Source of the DNA: Geobacter sp. UBA6802
GTDB taxonomy: Bacteria > Desulfobacterota > Desulfuromonadia > Geobacterales > Pseudopelobacteraceae
NCBI GenBank assembly: GCA_002452325.1
Contig: DKFG01000030.1
Coordinates: 6,142-40,488, forward strand
Length of the DNA stretch: 34,347 nt
Reading direction: 5' to 3'
The position numbers and the translations under genes were made by a program. The first letter of the stretch is position 1; each line of letters starts with the position of its first letter. Under the pieces are notes generated by a model. It did not search any database, had not been told where the DNA came from, and saw nothing but the letters and a program-made list of their open reading frames with translations. Positions 25,599 to 34,067 of this stretch are shown in pieces.

Positions 25599-25606
25599 GG
25601 GTGCTT

Positions 25607-26683
25607 CTAGCTCCTTTTCTCTCCTAGGATTGAGATAGCGCTGAAACAACGCTCCTCACAGCTCGTGCCGTCATCGGCATCGCGCAGCACGGCCATCCCG
25701 GCTGCGGAGAAGGTATCGCGCATTTCCTCGTAGGTAAGCTTAGCCGCCACGGGAGCAGCATACCAGTCAAAGATGTCATAGCGCTTGGGGAAGATGACGA
25801 TGTGCCTGGCTACTTGCCAGTACAGCCCTTTGCGGCAGAGGAAGTCTGTGAGCTTGTGCATGATGTCTGCAAATTCGTGTAACTCAGCCATGTTGAAAGT
25901 GGTGGTGACCGCACGGATGGCGGCATCATTCTCCTCCAGACGAGAGTTGGCGCGTCGGTAAGTACGGATTGACAGGAGCCCATTCTGGCGTGTTAACGCG
26001 GCTAGGTTGGCTGTGGCCTTAAGTGGAGCACCGGTATGCTGGATTACACCGATGGAAAAGACCACATCGAATGTATTGGACTTAAAAGGCGCGTGCAGGA
26101 TATCGCCTTGTATCACCTGCGCATTACGGCCATCTCTGACGAGATTGGCGCGGGCCACGCCAGCCGCGCAGGTCAGATCCATGGAGACCACCAGTGCTCC
26201 TGCGGCAAATGCCGCACGCGAGAAACGACCGTTACCGCAGCCAGCATCCAGCGTCAACCGACCGGCCACGTCTTCGGTGGTTAGGAGGCTTTTTTCATGA
26301 AACCATTGGATGGACTCCTCCATGGCGCTGGTGTCCTGAGTAGTCTCGCTAGTCCAGCCTAGATTGGCGTAGTGCTGCCACTCGTGGCCGAAGTTCTCTT
26401 CGGTGTGCTTCTGTATCTCTGAGATGTCAGCTAGTTGGCCGTCCCAGCCGTGCAAGAGCCGTGAGGGATCTACACTGTGGCGGGCGAGAAAGTCCGGATC
26501 ATAAAACAGCGTAGTGGGGACCATACGCGGGATGTGATCCGTGATCGGGTATACCGTGCTGCAGGAGGTGCAGGTGAGCAACCCCTCGCGTACCTCACCG
26601 TTGTTCCCGGCGGCGTAGACGGTGAGAGAGAGTGTGGCCTTGCAGGCCGGACAGCGCATTATGGTAATGATGTCGATATGCAT
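25607..26683 (-). CDS. SAM methyltransferase with N-terminal zinc (Trm112-like) domain
   Basis: 358 residues. Residues 1-55 form a small zinc-ribbon domain (MRCPACKATL and CTSCSTVYPI, two CxxC pairs), as in Trm112-like leaders of many glycan methyltransferases. The class I methyltransferase core follows, with RLTLDAGCGNGRFSRAAFAA near 145-165, a VVSMDLT acidic loop, VIQGDILHAPF and FDVVFSIGVIQHTG. The start has a GGAGG site 6 bases upstream. It lies 34 bases after the AsnB fusion and 8 bases before the radical SAM start, so all three are probably co-translated. It likely methylates a sugar or an intermediate processed by its neighbours. Confidence 0.9.
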   Translation of the reverse strand: MHIDIITIMRCPACKATLSLTVYAAGNNGEVREGLLTCTSCSTVYPITDHIPRMVPTTLFYDPDFLARHSVDPSRLLHGWDGQLADISEIQKHTEENFGHEWQHYANLGWTSETTQDTSAMEESIQWFHEKSLLTTEDVAGRLTLDAGCGNGRFSRAAFAAGALVVSMDLTCAAGVARANLVRDGRNAQVIQGDILHAPFKSNTFDVVFSIGVIQHTGAPLKATANLAALTRQNGLLSIRTYRRANSRLEENDAAIRAVTTTFNMAELHEFADIMHKLTDFLCRKGLYWQVARHIVIFPKRYDIFDWYAAPVAAKLTYEEMRDTFSAAGMAVLRDADDGTSCEERCFSAISILGEKRS

Positions 26684-26717
26684 GAATCCTCCGTGGGGGC
26701 TAGTTTCGGTTTACGCG

Positions 26718-29700
26718 CTATTTCCCTGGTGCGGAGCAGAGGAAGGTCTGGCACCACTGGTTACCGTGTAGCGGCGTGAGCTTGAACTCGTGCAGGATCA
26801 GGCCCATGTACTGCAGGAACTGCCGGAACTCGTCGGCGTTCCACTCGCGCACGTGTTCCGGTTTACGTGAGCCCTCGGTAAGCGGTCCGGCGTTAGCCGA
26901 GATGTCGCGTTCCAGTGTAGTTAGAAAAATCATGGTGTCCGGACGGCTGTGAGCCTTGATGAGCCCGATCATTTTCTCGGGATGCAGCACATGCTCGATG
27001 ACGTCCAAGACAAAGATCACATCGAAGGTGCCCATCTGTGCCGAGGCTGCGGCGATGGACTCGTCGGAGTCCAAGTCGCAGGGGAGGTACGTACCGCCGG
27101 GATTGAAGCGCCGCGCCAGATCCGTGGCCTCTACCGAGTCCAGGCCGGTAATGCGAATATTGGCGTGAGGGCCGAATATGCGAGCCATCTTCTGCGAGGG
27201 GCCGCAGCCGATGTCCAAGATAGACAGCTCGCGTCTACGGTCGATCATGGTCAGAGCCCATTCGAGTACCGGGCGTGAGCCGTTGTCGTTCTCAGCCTCG
27301 ATACGCTGGGGGGTCCAAAAGCCCTCGGTGATGCAAAGCTGCTGGCAACGGTACTGATCGCCGATGAAGTAGTTGGCAATGCCCGGATTCACGCGTGGGT
27401 TGGTATTGGCTGACATGATTTCCTTTTCCACAAAGACCTTCTGCGGGCCGGGGTCGGCGTAGAGCACGGTCTCCCATTGGTTCATATAGTGCTGGTTCAG
27501 GTGGAAGCGGTAGTCCAGCCCCAAGCTGTCAAGGTATTCCGGAATCTCACGGAAGTCCTGCGGGGAGTGGTACAGGCAGACGGCAAGCTTTGGCCGGTAT
27601 GCCTTGAGTGTGGCCTCGGCCCCACGCAGGGCTTTCAACTCTGCGCCCTCGATATCCATCTTGATGAAGTCTACACGCGGCAGATTACGTTCACGCACCA
27701 CTGCGTCGATGGTGGTGGTGGCGATCTTGAGTTCGGTGCGCCCCTCCTCGTCAATACGTGAACCACCACCGCCAGCAATGAACGAGAGTGTTTCGCTGTC
27801 GCGGTCCCAAGCGGCACGTTCCACCACCTCTATGCGGCTGGCCAATGCCGGGTTCAGCTTCATATTCTCGCGGAATACGCGCAAAAAAAGCGGATAGGGC
27901 TCGAAGCAGACTACGCGGCCGTATTTTCCCACACTTAGAGCAAACTGCAGAGAAACGTCTCCGAAAGCTGCGCCGCAGTCAAGGACCACATCACCCACCT
28001 CTGGTCGAACAACACCACCTGATGTGCAATGATAGGATGGTGCATACATGAAACGGTAGATCTCTTCTCCAATGCTATAGACACGCAGATTACGTCCAAC
28101 CGGTGAAAGGTCAAAAAACGAGAATATGTCAGTTGGCCATTTCTGGCTAATGTCTGCCAAGAGGTGTGGATCAGCCTGCCCCGGCTCCATGCAGCGGCAC
28201 AGCAAATCTTCGCGTAGGCGTACGTTGTCAGGGCCGTGATAGCCGAGCTTCACGCGTCGATGTCCCAAGATGCGATAAGCTGCCAGATCCACGAGAATTT
28301 CGCGTGAAGCGTCGTCGGCGAGCATTCCGTAGAGAACAGCCTTAGTGTCCAGCTCTTCGTCAAACACGGTTCGACCGGACTCGGTGCGCAGAACCGCGCC
28401 CACGTCGACAACGGGCTCAACGGCCATGGCTGCGCGGTCTTCCGCACAGGCAGCACTGTCACCTAGTTGGTAGAAGCTTTGGCTGTTGTCATCGTAGGCA
28501 TCGGTCTCGGCCAAAATTAAACGCAGCAAAAGAGCATCGCGAAAGGTCAACGAGCTAGCAGTGTTATAGTCGGTCATGGTTACCTCTTTATCGTGGGGTC
28601 GGCTGCTACCTACACTTTGCGGGTTTGGAGACTTAGAATTCGCGCACTTCGAGGGCAACTCGCAGGATGCGGACTCCAACCAGATAGAAAGCACGAGCAT
28701 AAGCCAGCCAAGATTGGCTGTGTCGGCTGCGTAACGTTCATAGGCCTCACGGGGGAAGAGCTCTCGAATGCGCCGGTTTCGCCCAAAGAGGTAGTACTCA
28801 CGTAGAGCAACAATATCAGGCCGCTGCTGCCAAGTGGAGACGTTAGCCCCGAAACCCTGTTTTCCGCGCGTACGGATGCTTTCCGGCCAAAGATTAGAAA
28901 AAGTATCACGCAGGAGTATCTTGTCCCGACCGTGCCCAATTTTGTAAGTCCATGGCAGCCCAATGAGAAATTCAGCCAGATCAATATCCAAAAAAGGAGA
29001 ACGCAACTCCAGACCACTTGACATGGCCGCACGGTCAACTTTGCGCAAGATATCTGCAGGCAAAAAGGTATCAATATCCATTCGGAGTGCGTCGTCTAGG
29101 GTATCCGTGGGCATAGCAAGACGTGGCCGGATAACCTCCGGCAACCCCAACTCTGCGATTTGTTCAGGCTGGAAATAGGTATTTAACCGCCAGTGATGTT
29201 CAGCCATAGAGCTCCAATCAGTGCATACACCTCCCGGCTCCAATGCAAGTAATGGCTTGTACCATGTGTATCCGGCGAGAAGCTCATCGCCACCATCGCC
29301 CCCTAAAGCGACTTTCACATGCTTAGCTACGCGGCGGCAGAGAGCACACGTTGGTATGGCCGAAGGATCGGCGAAGGGTTCCCCATATACCCACGGCATG
29401 GCGAGAAGCATGGTTGACAGATCCAACTCGTCCTCGGCCAGTTCGGTGAGTGGCATACCATAGTGCGTGGCAGCCGCGCGGGCGTAGGGCAGTTCGTTGC
29501 GGCAACCTTCAAAGCCGAAGGAGAAGGCGTGCAGCCGTGCCTCTTTGGAGGCTAGGGCTGCAATGGTGGTGGAGTCCAGTCCACCGGAGAGGAGCACCGC
29601 CACCTCCACGTCGGCCACGATACAGCGTCGCACGGCCTGAGCCATGAGCCGTGCTAACTCCTCGCGGGCTTCGTCTGGGGTTGGCGGCACGGACATGGGC

Positions 29701-30362
29701 GCGGGGGCGGTCCAGTAGGCAAAGCTGCGCACGCGCCCGTCCTCAAAAACGAGCGCATGGCCGGGCGGCAACAGATGTACATCCTCGTAGATGGTCATGC
29801 CTTCGGGCACGTAACGCAGAGCCAGATATGCCGACACCGCTCGCAGGTTCAGTCGGGGGCGCACGAGTCCGCTGGCCAGAAGTGCCGGCAGCTCCGAGGC
29901 AAAGATGAATAACCCCTCCTGCGTCAGCGACCAGTAAAGTGGCTTCTCGCCGAAACGGTCACGGCCACAGAAGAGTCGCCGGTTGGGCTCGTCCCAGAGG
30001 GCGAAGGCGAACATGCCGGGTAGATACCGGCAGAGGTTGCAGCCATGTTCAGCATAGAGTGCTGGGATAAGTTCCGTGTCCGAAGCGGTAGAAAACGGTG
30101 CTGTAACCACCTTACGCAGCTCTCGGTAACCGTAGATTTCACCATTAAAGACCACACAGGTCGAGCCATTGCCGTACGTAAGGGGCTGGCAACCGCCGGT
30201 GAGATCGATGATGCTCAAGCGCGTATGGCCCAAGGCACAGTCGGGGTAGAACTTCTCGCCGTGCATGTCCGGACCGCGATGGCCCAGAGCCGTGCGCATG
30301 GCCCTTAATGGTACGGCGAGCAGCCCCGCATTTGGCCCAGCGATACCGGCGATACCGCACAT
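26718..30362 (-). CDS. fused AsnB asparagine synthetase, FkbM methyltransferase and second methyltransferase
   Basis: 1214 residues. 1-560: class II glutamine amidotransferase plus synthetase (N-terminal MCGIAGIAG with nucleophile Cys2, GHRGPDMHG, RLSIIDL, FNGEIYGY, and PP-loop LLSGGLDSTT near 257). From 596: a helical lead, then an FkbM-type methyltransferase (VVLDCGAAFGDVSLQFA near 795, FIKMDIEGAELKALRGAEAT near 900). From 983: another class I methyltransferase (SILDIGCGPSQKMARIF near 1045, VLDVIEHVLHPEKM). The internal ATGs at 28577 and 27416 each carry a ribosome-binding site (AAAGAGGT, AAAAGGA), so the modules look like former separate genes. AsnB homologues in glycan islands amidate carboxyl groups, such as uronic acids. 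The start overlaps the GT4 stop by one base (TGATG). Confidence 0.88.
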   Translation of the reverse strand: MCGIAGIAGPNAGLLAVPLRAMRTALGHRGPDMHGEKFYPDCALGHTRLSIIDLTGGCQPLTYGNGSTCVVFNGEIYGYRELRKVVTAPFSTASDTELIPALYAEHGCNLCRYLPGMFAFALWDEPNRRLFCGRDRFGEKPLYWSLTQEGLFIFASELPALLASGLVRPRLNLRAVSAYLALRYVPEGMTIYEDVHLLPPGHALVFEDGRVRSFAYWTAPAPMSVPPTPDEAREELARLMAQAVRRCIVADVEVAVLLSGGLDSTTIAALASKEARLHAFSFGFEGCRNELPYARAAATHYGMPLTELAEDELDLSTMLLAMPWVYGEPFADPSAIPTCALCRRVAKHVKVALGGDGGDELLAGYTWYKPLLALEPGGVCTDWSSMAEHHWRLNTYFQPEQIAELGLPEVIRPRLAMPTDTLDDALRMDIDTFLPADILRKVDRAAMSSGLELRSPFLDIDLAEFLIGLPWTYKIGHGRDKILLRDTFSNLWPESIRTRGKQGFGANVSTWQQRPDIVALREYYLFGRNRRIRELFPREAYERYAADTANLGWLMLVLSIWLESASCELPSKCANSKSPNPQSVGSSRPHDKEVTMTDYNTASSLTFRDALLLRLILAETDAYDDNSQSFYQLGDSAACAEDRAAMAVEPVVDVGAVLRTESGRTVFDEELDTKAVLYGMLADDASREILVDLAAYRILGHRRVKLGYHGPDNVRLREDLLCRCMEPGQADPHLLADISQKWPTDIFSFFDLSPVGRNLRVYSIGEEIYRFMYAPSYHCTSGGVVRPEVGDVVLDCGAAFGDVSLQFALSVGKYGRVVCFEPYPLFLRVFRENMKLNPALASRIEVVERAAWDRDSETLSFIAGGGGSRIDEEGRTELKIATTTIDAVVRERNLPRVDFIKMDIEGAELKALRGAEATLKAYRPKLAVCLYHSPQDFREIPEYLDSLGLDYRFHLNQHYMNQWETVLYADPGPQKVFVEKEIMSANTNPRVNPGIANYFIGDQYRCQQLCITEGFWTPQRIEAENDNGSRPVLEWALTMIDRRRELSILDIGCGPSQKMARIFGPHANIRITGLDSVEATDLARRFNPGGTYLPCDLDSDESIAAASAQMGTFDVIFVLDVIEHVLHPEKMIGLIKAHSRPDTMIFLTTLERDISANAGPLTEGSRKPEHVREWNADEFRQFLQYMGLILHEFKLTPLHGNQWCQTFLCSAPGK

Positions 30363-32347
30363 CAGCGAGTACCCCCGTAGACGTGATTCCAGCGTTCTCG
30401 CGGGAACATGAACGACTGCATGACGGCTGTACGCGGATCTCCTTGCGCTGCCTGCAACTCGGCCTGCACAAAACCTTCGTTCACGGCATTCACATCAAGT
30501 GGTGGCAGCGCTATAGGAGTGAAGTCTCTCTCTGCCAGGGCATCAGCTATGCATTTGCGCAAGAATTCGCTGTCAATACACACAGTGTCCGAGTATGCGA
30601 GACCGAGTTTGGCACCAAGCATGGCCCAGGCGAAATCCACATCGAATTCGGCCAAGGCTTCCCAGTATGGCCAGACCTTCTCGACATAGGTTGCGTGCTT
30701 ATGCGCCTGTACAAAGCATTTGCACGCGATATCCATGGGCTGCTGGAGAAAGTCGTGCAGCCCGGCCACAACAGGTGTTTGAATGAACAGTCGACCGAGG
30801 GCGGTCATGGCGTCAATGGTGGCCGTCTCCGGCCTGAGGCCGCCACCGTCGACAGGGATGCACGATAGCGCATCGGCGAGCATGGCCGTGCGGTAGAGGT
30901 GATTACCAGCGGGTCGAAGTAGCCCGAAAATCTTGTCCAGTACTAATCCCTGCACAACGAAGACATCGTTATCTTGGGCTTCGGCATAATCCGTTACCTC
31001 CCTCGGGAAGTCGGCACGCACAAGTACGTCGGCGTCCACGACCAGCGTCCAGCGACGGTTTTGCGAGATACCTACCTCGAAGCTCCGACGTATGGCTTCT
31101 GTAAAGGGAGTGGCGTTGACTTCGATGATATTTGCGTCGGGCACGGCCTGGCGCAAGAGTGCACGGCAGACCGTGGTGGTGCGCTCACCTACGCTGCGGA
31201 TGACCACAGTGAGGATATCCGCAAGCCCGGGCCGTACGAAAACCATCGGCATGTGGGAGGCCAGTCGTTCAAATAGTTTGACGAATTTGGGACCAGTGCT
31301 GTCCATAGAATGCCGTGCCAGTACGAGAGCCCGTGCTTTCTGACCGAGTCGGACGGCGTGTGCAGGATTCTCAAGCAAGGGCTGGACCAGCCGGGCCATG
31401 TCCGCCGACTCACGGCCAATGGCAACAAGCCCGCCGCCATCACGCACGAAGGCTTCCATGCCACCGCAACCGGGAAAGCATAGGCTGGGAAGGCCACGTT
31501 CGGCTGCCTCTAGGCTCACGAGTGGGAAGGGATCTTCGCGTGAGGTCAGCAAGAAGACGTCGCCTGGGGCCATAAGGAGGTTGGGCCCCGGCACGTGGCC
31601 GAGGAAGGTGGCATGGTGGCGTGCCGGGCTTCGCTCCTTGGTCAGGAAAAGTGGCACAGCCAGGTCGTCCACGGGATGGCCGGCCCAGAAGGCATGAAAA
31701 TTTCGTACACCGAGCGAGAATAACACTTCGGTAACGCCGAGAAAAAGATCCGAGCCCTTGCGTCGGCTCACCGAACCGCACCCCCAGAGCAAGCGGGTCT
31801 CTGGCGCGAGCCCGAAGCGACCGAGCAGTTCAGTGCGGCGTAGCGCATCAAGTCGGGTCTCCACGTCCTCAACGGCTCCGTTGATGACTGTAATGCGATC
31901 GGGCGCAACACCCATGCGCGAGGTAAGCATCCTGGCAACCTGTTCGGATACAGCGACGTACGCGCTGGAATGTCTGAGAAGAAGTGCCTGCGTTGGCTCG
32001 TCCACGTATCGGGCCATGCTGTCATCCAACTCGGCAACGCGCGTAATAATGGGTGCGCCGAAGGTAGACAACAGATCATAGGATCGGGCAGAGACCGCTG
32101 TGTTTCCACAAATAATATCCGGCGGTCCGCCGGTAAGTGCGGCAATACAGTCAAGGGTTCCCTTGGTCGGATCGGGCAACACAAGCAGCGGGGCCAAGCT
32201 AGCGTACACGGGAGCCAGCGAGCCTTTGCCCAAGGCAAGCACGCCAATATCCCACTCTGTGTTGTTACGCAGCCAGCGCAGGATACGCAAGAGAGACTGC
32301 TGTGCCCCGGCCTCGCAGCAGTCGTGACCGACGAAAAGCAGTCTCAC
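30362..32347 (-). CDS. GT4 glycosyltransferase with unknown C-terminal domain
   Basis: 661 residues from a GTG at 32347, with GGGAG 8 bases upstream. Residues 1-365 form a GT4-type GT-B enzyme: RLLFVGHDCCEAGAQQSLLR (acceptor-side loop), CGSVSRRKGSDLFLG, WAGHP, then SREDPFPLVSLEAAERGLPS, the donor-binding E-x7-E region. Residues about 375-661 are a second domain with LVVDADVLV, which resembles the DXD region of a GT-A fold, but no family is recognised. It transfers a sugar from a nucleotide donor in the cytoplasm. It is the first full-length gene of the GC-rich operon, and its start is overlapped by a 25-codon ORF. Confidence 0.88.
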   Translation of the reverse strand: MRLLFVGHDCCEAGAQQSLLRILRWLRNNTEWDIGVLALGKGSLAPVYASLAPLLVLPDPTKGTLDCIAALTGGPPDIICGNTAVSARSYDLLSTFGAPIITRVAELDDSMARYVDEPTQALLLRHSSAYVAVSEQVARMLTSRMGVAPDRITVINGAVEDVETRLDALRRTELLGRFGLAPETRLLWGCGSVSRRKGSDLFLGVTEVLFSLGVRNFHAFWAGHPVDDLAVPLFLTKERSPARHHATFLGHVPGPNLLMAPGDVFLLTSREDPFPLVSLEAAERGLPSLCFPGCGGMEAFVRDGGGLVAIGRESADMARLVQPLLENPAHAVRLGQKARALVLARHSMDSTGPKFVKLFERLASHMPMVFVRPGLADILTVVIRSVGERTTTVCRALLRQAVPDANIIEVNATPFTEAIRRSFEVGISQNRRWTLVVDADVLVRADFPREVTDYAEAQDNDVFVVQGLVLDKIFGLLRPAGNHLYRTAMLADALSCIPVDGGGLRPETATIDAMTALGRLFIQTPVVAGLHDFLQQPMDIACKCFVQAHKHATYVEKVWPYWEALAEFDVDFAWAMLGAKLGLAYSDTVCIDSEFLRKCIADALAERDFTPIALPPLDVNAVNEGFVQAELQAAQGDPRTAVMQSFMFPRERWNHVYGGTR

Positions 32348-32421
32348 AGTCTCCTCTCCCTTATGGGGAGTTCTCTAAACAGTATTCGCAACCCCACAAA
32401 TATATCATCAGGCAGATTCAT
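32344..32421 (-). CDS. possible 25-residue leader peptide
   Basis: A short frame from the ATG at 32421 to a TGA at 32344-32346 has a GGGAG site 5 bases upstream. Its stop overlaps the GTG start of the GT4 gene by 4 bases (GTGA). The peptide begins MNLPDDIFVG and ends in an Arg-rich RERRL. No known family. The overlap suggests translational coupling, but a frame this short can arise by chance. Confidence 0.4.
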   Translation of the reverse strand: MNLPDDIFVGLRILFRELPIRERRL

Positions 32422-32435
32422 TACCGCTCCCAATT

Positions 32436-32502
32436 TCAAAGCTTATCCCTCATGTTTCCTATCTCTTCGGCGGTAAGCCCGGTGTTCTGATGGTACTTTC
32501 TG
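32436..32502 (-). pseudogene. degenerate C-terminal tail (T-G-L-x-x-E-E-I type), copy 1
   Basis: One minus-strand frame reads SRKYHQNTGLTAEEIGNMRD and stops at 32436-32438, immediately after the hepT stop but in a different frame, with no start of its own. It resembles the short conserved tails of PD-(D/E)XK/Rpn-like proteins, though I am unsure of the family. Similar tails lie at 33362 and 34068. Confidence 0.35.
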
Positions 32503-32916
32503 CTATGTGACACCCTCTTCTATATACTGTAAATACCGTTCTACATCCTCAAGACGCTTCATAACCTCGGTGCAGATGACCATACCATCTATTTTTTCGT
32601 AGTCATCGGCAAAAAAATTTCTGAAACCGGCTATGGCTGCAAAAGAATAAGCAAATTCAGTTGGCAGGATGCCGCGGTCGCCAAGAATGTCAAAGGCCTC
32701 AGCGTATGTTTGAGGTGTACGAAATTTTTTCAGCTTTATGACCAGTTCGGCTAACATAATGCAGCCGTCTGCAAGCTGATAGAGATAATGCAATACAGCG
32801 CCACGGTAGATCGGATCAATGGGGAAGCGCTCCTCGCAATCAGGGCGCAGTGCATGCAGCAGCGTGAGATGTTCCTTGAGCCGTTCAATTTTCTGATGTA
32901 CGCGTTCGTTCATCAT
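32503..32916 (-). CDS. hepT: HepT-like HEPN (DUF86) protein with altered active site
   Basis: 137 residues, the usual HepT length, mostly helical. It overlaps the upstream nucleotidyltransferase by 4 bases (ATGA), the standard MntA-HepT (type VII) arrangement. HepT toxins are HEPN ribonucleases with an R-x4-6-H-x-Y motif; MntA silences them by adding AMP to the Tyr. Here the motif reads RNFFADDY (residues 99-106), so Arg and Tyr remain but the catalytic His is Asp104. The nuclease is therefore probably inactive or altered. The possible outcomes are a decayed module, a regulatory variant or a subfamily with other chemistry. Confidence 0.85.
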   Translation of the reverse strand: MMNERVHQKIERLKEHLTLLHALRPDCEERFPIDPIYRGAVLHYLYQLADGCIMLAELVIKLKKFRTPQTYAEAFDILGDRGILPTEFAYSFAAIAGFRNFFADDYEKIDGMVICTEVMKRLEDVERYLQYIEEGVT

Positions 32917-33326
32917 ACTCCCATGGCCATGGTGCGTTGAAAACGAAAATCAAGCGCCTGATGCTGGGTCTTCAGTTCATAGTCAATGCGTGCATCGGTA
33001 TCGTTGCTATACAGCACAATGCCGGTACGGATAATGTCATCTTGCAGAATCAGATTTTTGGTTGTGTTAAGGATAACCAGGTCAATGTCATTACGTTTCA
33101 GGGCACGCGAGCACTCGGCAAACAGGGTAAAGCGGTGGGATGCGGCATCACGTGCAGCATCAGGCTTTAAAAGTACGGCAAGATCAAGGTCACTGTGCTC
33201 TGTTGCCTCGCCGGTGGCCTGTGAACCGAACAGGTAGACGGCAGACAGTATGTCGCCATACTGTGCAAAAACCGGCTGCAGCAGGTTTACGAGGTGGTTG
33301 GCGTATGTTTTTTCCGCAGCAGTCAT
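32913..33326 (-). CDS. mntA: MntA-type nucleotidyltransferase antitoxin
   Basis: 137 residues. The minimal nucleotidyltransferase signature G34-S35-x10-D46-L47-D48 is intact (YLFGSQATGE then SDLDLAVL), followed by NDIDLVILN with the third acidic residue. Known MntA proteins add AMP from ATP to the HepT Tyr and so neutralise the toxin. It overlaps hepT by 4 bases. The partner lacks its catalytic His, so this antitoxin may have no active toxin to restrain here, though it could act on others. Confidence 0.88.
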   Translation of the reverse strand: MTAAEKTYANHLVNLLQPVFAQYGDILSAVYLFGSQATGEATEHSDLDLAVLLKPDAARDAASHRFTLFAECSRALKRNDIDLVILNTTKNLILQDDIIRTGIVLYSNDTDARIDYELKTQHQALDFRFQRTMAMGV

Positions 33327-33361
33327 GGTGTATGACTTCTCCTGGCCGCTAAAAATGAGCT

Positions 33362-33430
33362 TCAGATCACTTTTTCAATCTCTTCCCTGCTTAGCCCGGT
33401 GGTCTGCATGATGATCTCAATGGCCTGATC
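33362..33430 (-). pseudogene. degenerate C-terminal tail, copy 2
   Basis: A minus-strand frame ending in a TGA at 33362-33364 reads AIEIIMQTTGLSREEIEKVI. It overlaps the 3' end of the hepT-like remnant (stop at 33391) in another frame and has no start of its own. It is the clearest of three related tails in this 2-kb region. Confidence 0.4.
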
Positions 33431-33761
33431 AGTCGCTCCAATTCCGGAATATTGCGCTGTACCGTTTTCCATACAATCTCCAAATCAACCGCAAAATAAC
33501 CATGAGAAATTCGATTACGCATCAGATACACGTCACCCCACGGAACAGTGCTGTGCTCTGCAGCATATTCAGGAAATCCCGTTTCTATATTTCTTGCAGC
33601 CTCTCCAATTATTTCAATATTTCGAAGAACAGCATCCTGCACCTGCTCATCATCCAGAAATTCTGTTTCTGTCATAGACTCCGTATAGCGGCATAGATAC
33701 GCTGGATGGCCAGCTGAATATGATCGAGATAGTCATGTATACGTAAGGCATCTTTCTTCAT
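33391..33761 (-). pseudogene. hepT: HepT-like toxin split by a frameshift
   Basis: The 5' part (ATG at 33761, stop TGA 33672-33674) encodes 29 residues, MKKDALRIHDYLDHIQLAIQ then RI, the normal HepT N-terminus. The 3' part (ATG at 33675) encodes 94 residues with the intact active-site motif RNRISHGY. The two are in different frames. In the 3' frame, YTES comes just before MTETEF, as expected for an unbroken HepT, so one frameshift lies near 33680-33700. The fragments overlap by ATGA, so both peptides could be made by reinitiation. Causes could be decay, sequencing error or selection against an active toxin. The ATG overlaps the nucleotidyltransferase stop by 4 bases. Confidence 0.8.
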
Positions 33762-34048
33762 ATTGGACGAGCCTCCAACATAACCTGATCACGAAAGCGC
33801 TCAGGAAGAGCCTTCGGTGTCAGGACGTCTACTTGTACCCCCATGATCTTGCACAGTTGATTCTGAATCCGCGCAATGTCTAACAAGGTAGTATCGGGGG
33901 TAGTTTCGACAAGGATATCCAAATCACTTTCTTCCGTGTCTTTGCAGTAGAGGACAGAACCAAACACCTTGGGGTTACGTGTATGGTTGTTTTCAACTAT
34001 TGTGACGATAGCATTGCGATATATAGCAAGAGCTTCTGAAGGTTTCAT
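33758..34048 (-). CDS. mntA: second MntA-type nucleotidyltransferase antitoxin
   Basis: 96 residues from the ATG at 34048, chosen for its GGGGGA site 6 bases upstream; an upstream in-frame start at 34078 lacks one. The signature G30-S31-x10-D42-L43-D44 is intact (VFGSVLYCKD then SDLDILVE), with QVDVLTPKAL as the third acidic strand. It is the partner of the split HepT downstream, overlapping it by 4 bases. It is only moderately like the first MntA, so the two modules arrived separately rather than by recent duplication. Confidence 0.88.
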   Translation of the reverse strand: MKPSEALAIYRNAIVTIVENNHTRNPKVFGSVLYCKDTEESDLDILVETTPDTTLLDIARIQNQLCKIMGVQVDVLTPKALPERFRDQVMLEARPI

Positions 34049-34067
34049 CGGCTTCCCCCTTTCACAT

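Noticed and set aside
1646..32347. Pseudaminic or legionaminic acid synthesis genes expected in many flagellin glycosylation islands, and a Maf transferase
   Set aside because: None of the encoded proteins shows these families; the pathway is either absent or elsewhere in the genome.
24480..32347. A ribosomally made peptide (RiPP) pathway built on the radical SAM enzyme
   Set aside because: I see no plausible precursor peptide with a leader, nor a peptidase or ABC exporter; the neighbours are glycan enzymes.
32356..32370. Small hairpin covering part of the GT4 ribosome-binding site
   Set aside because: A 5-bp stem is too weak to claim as a riboswitch or thermosensor.
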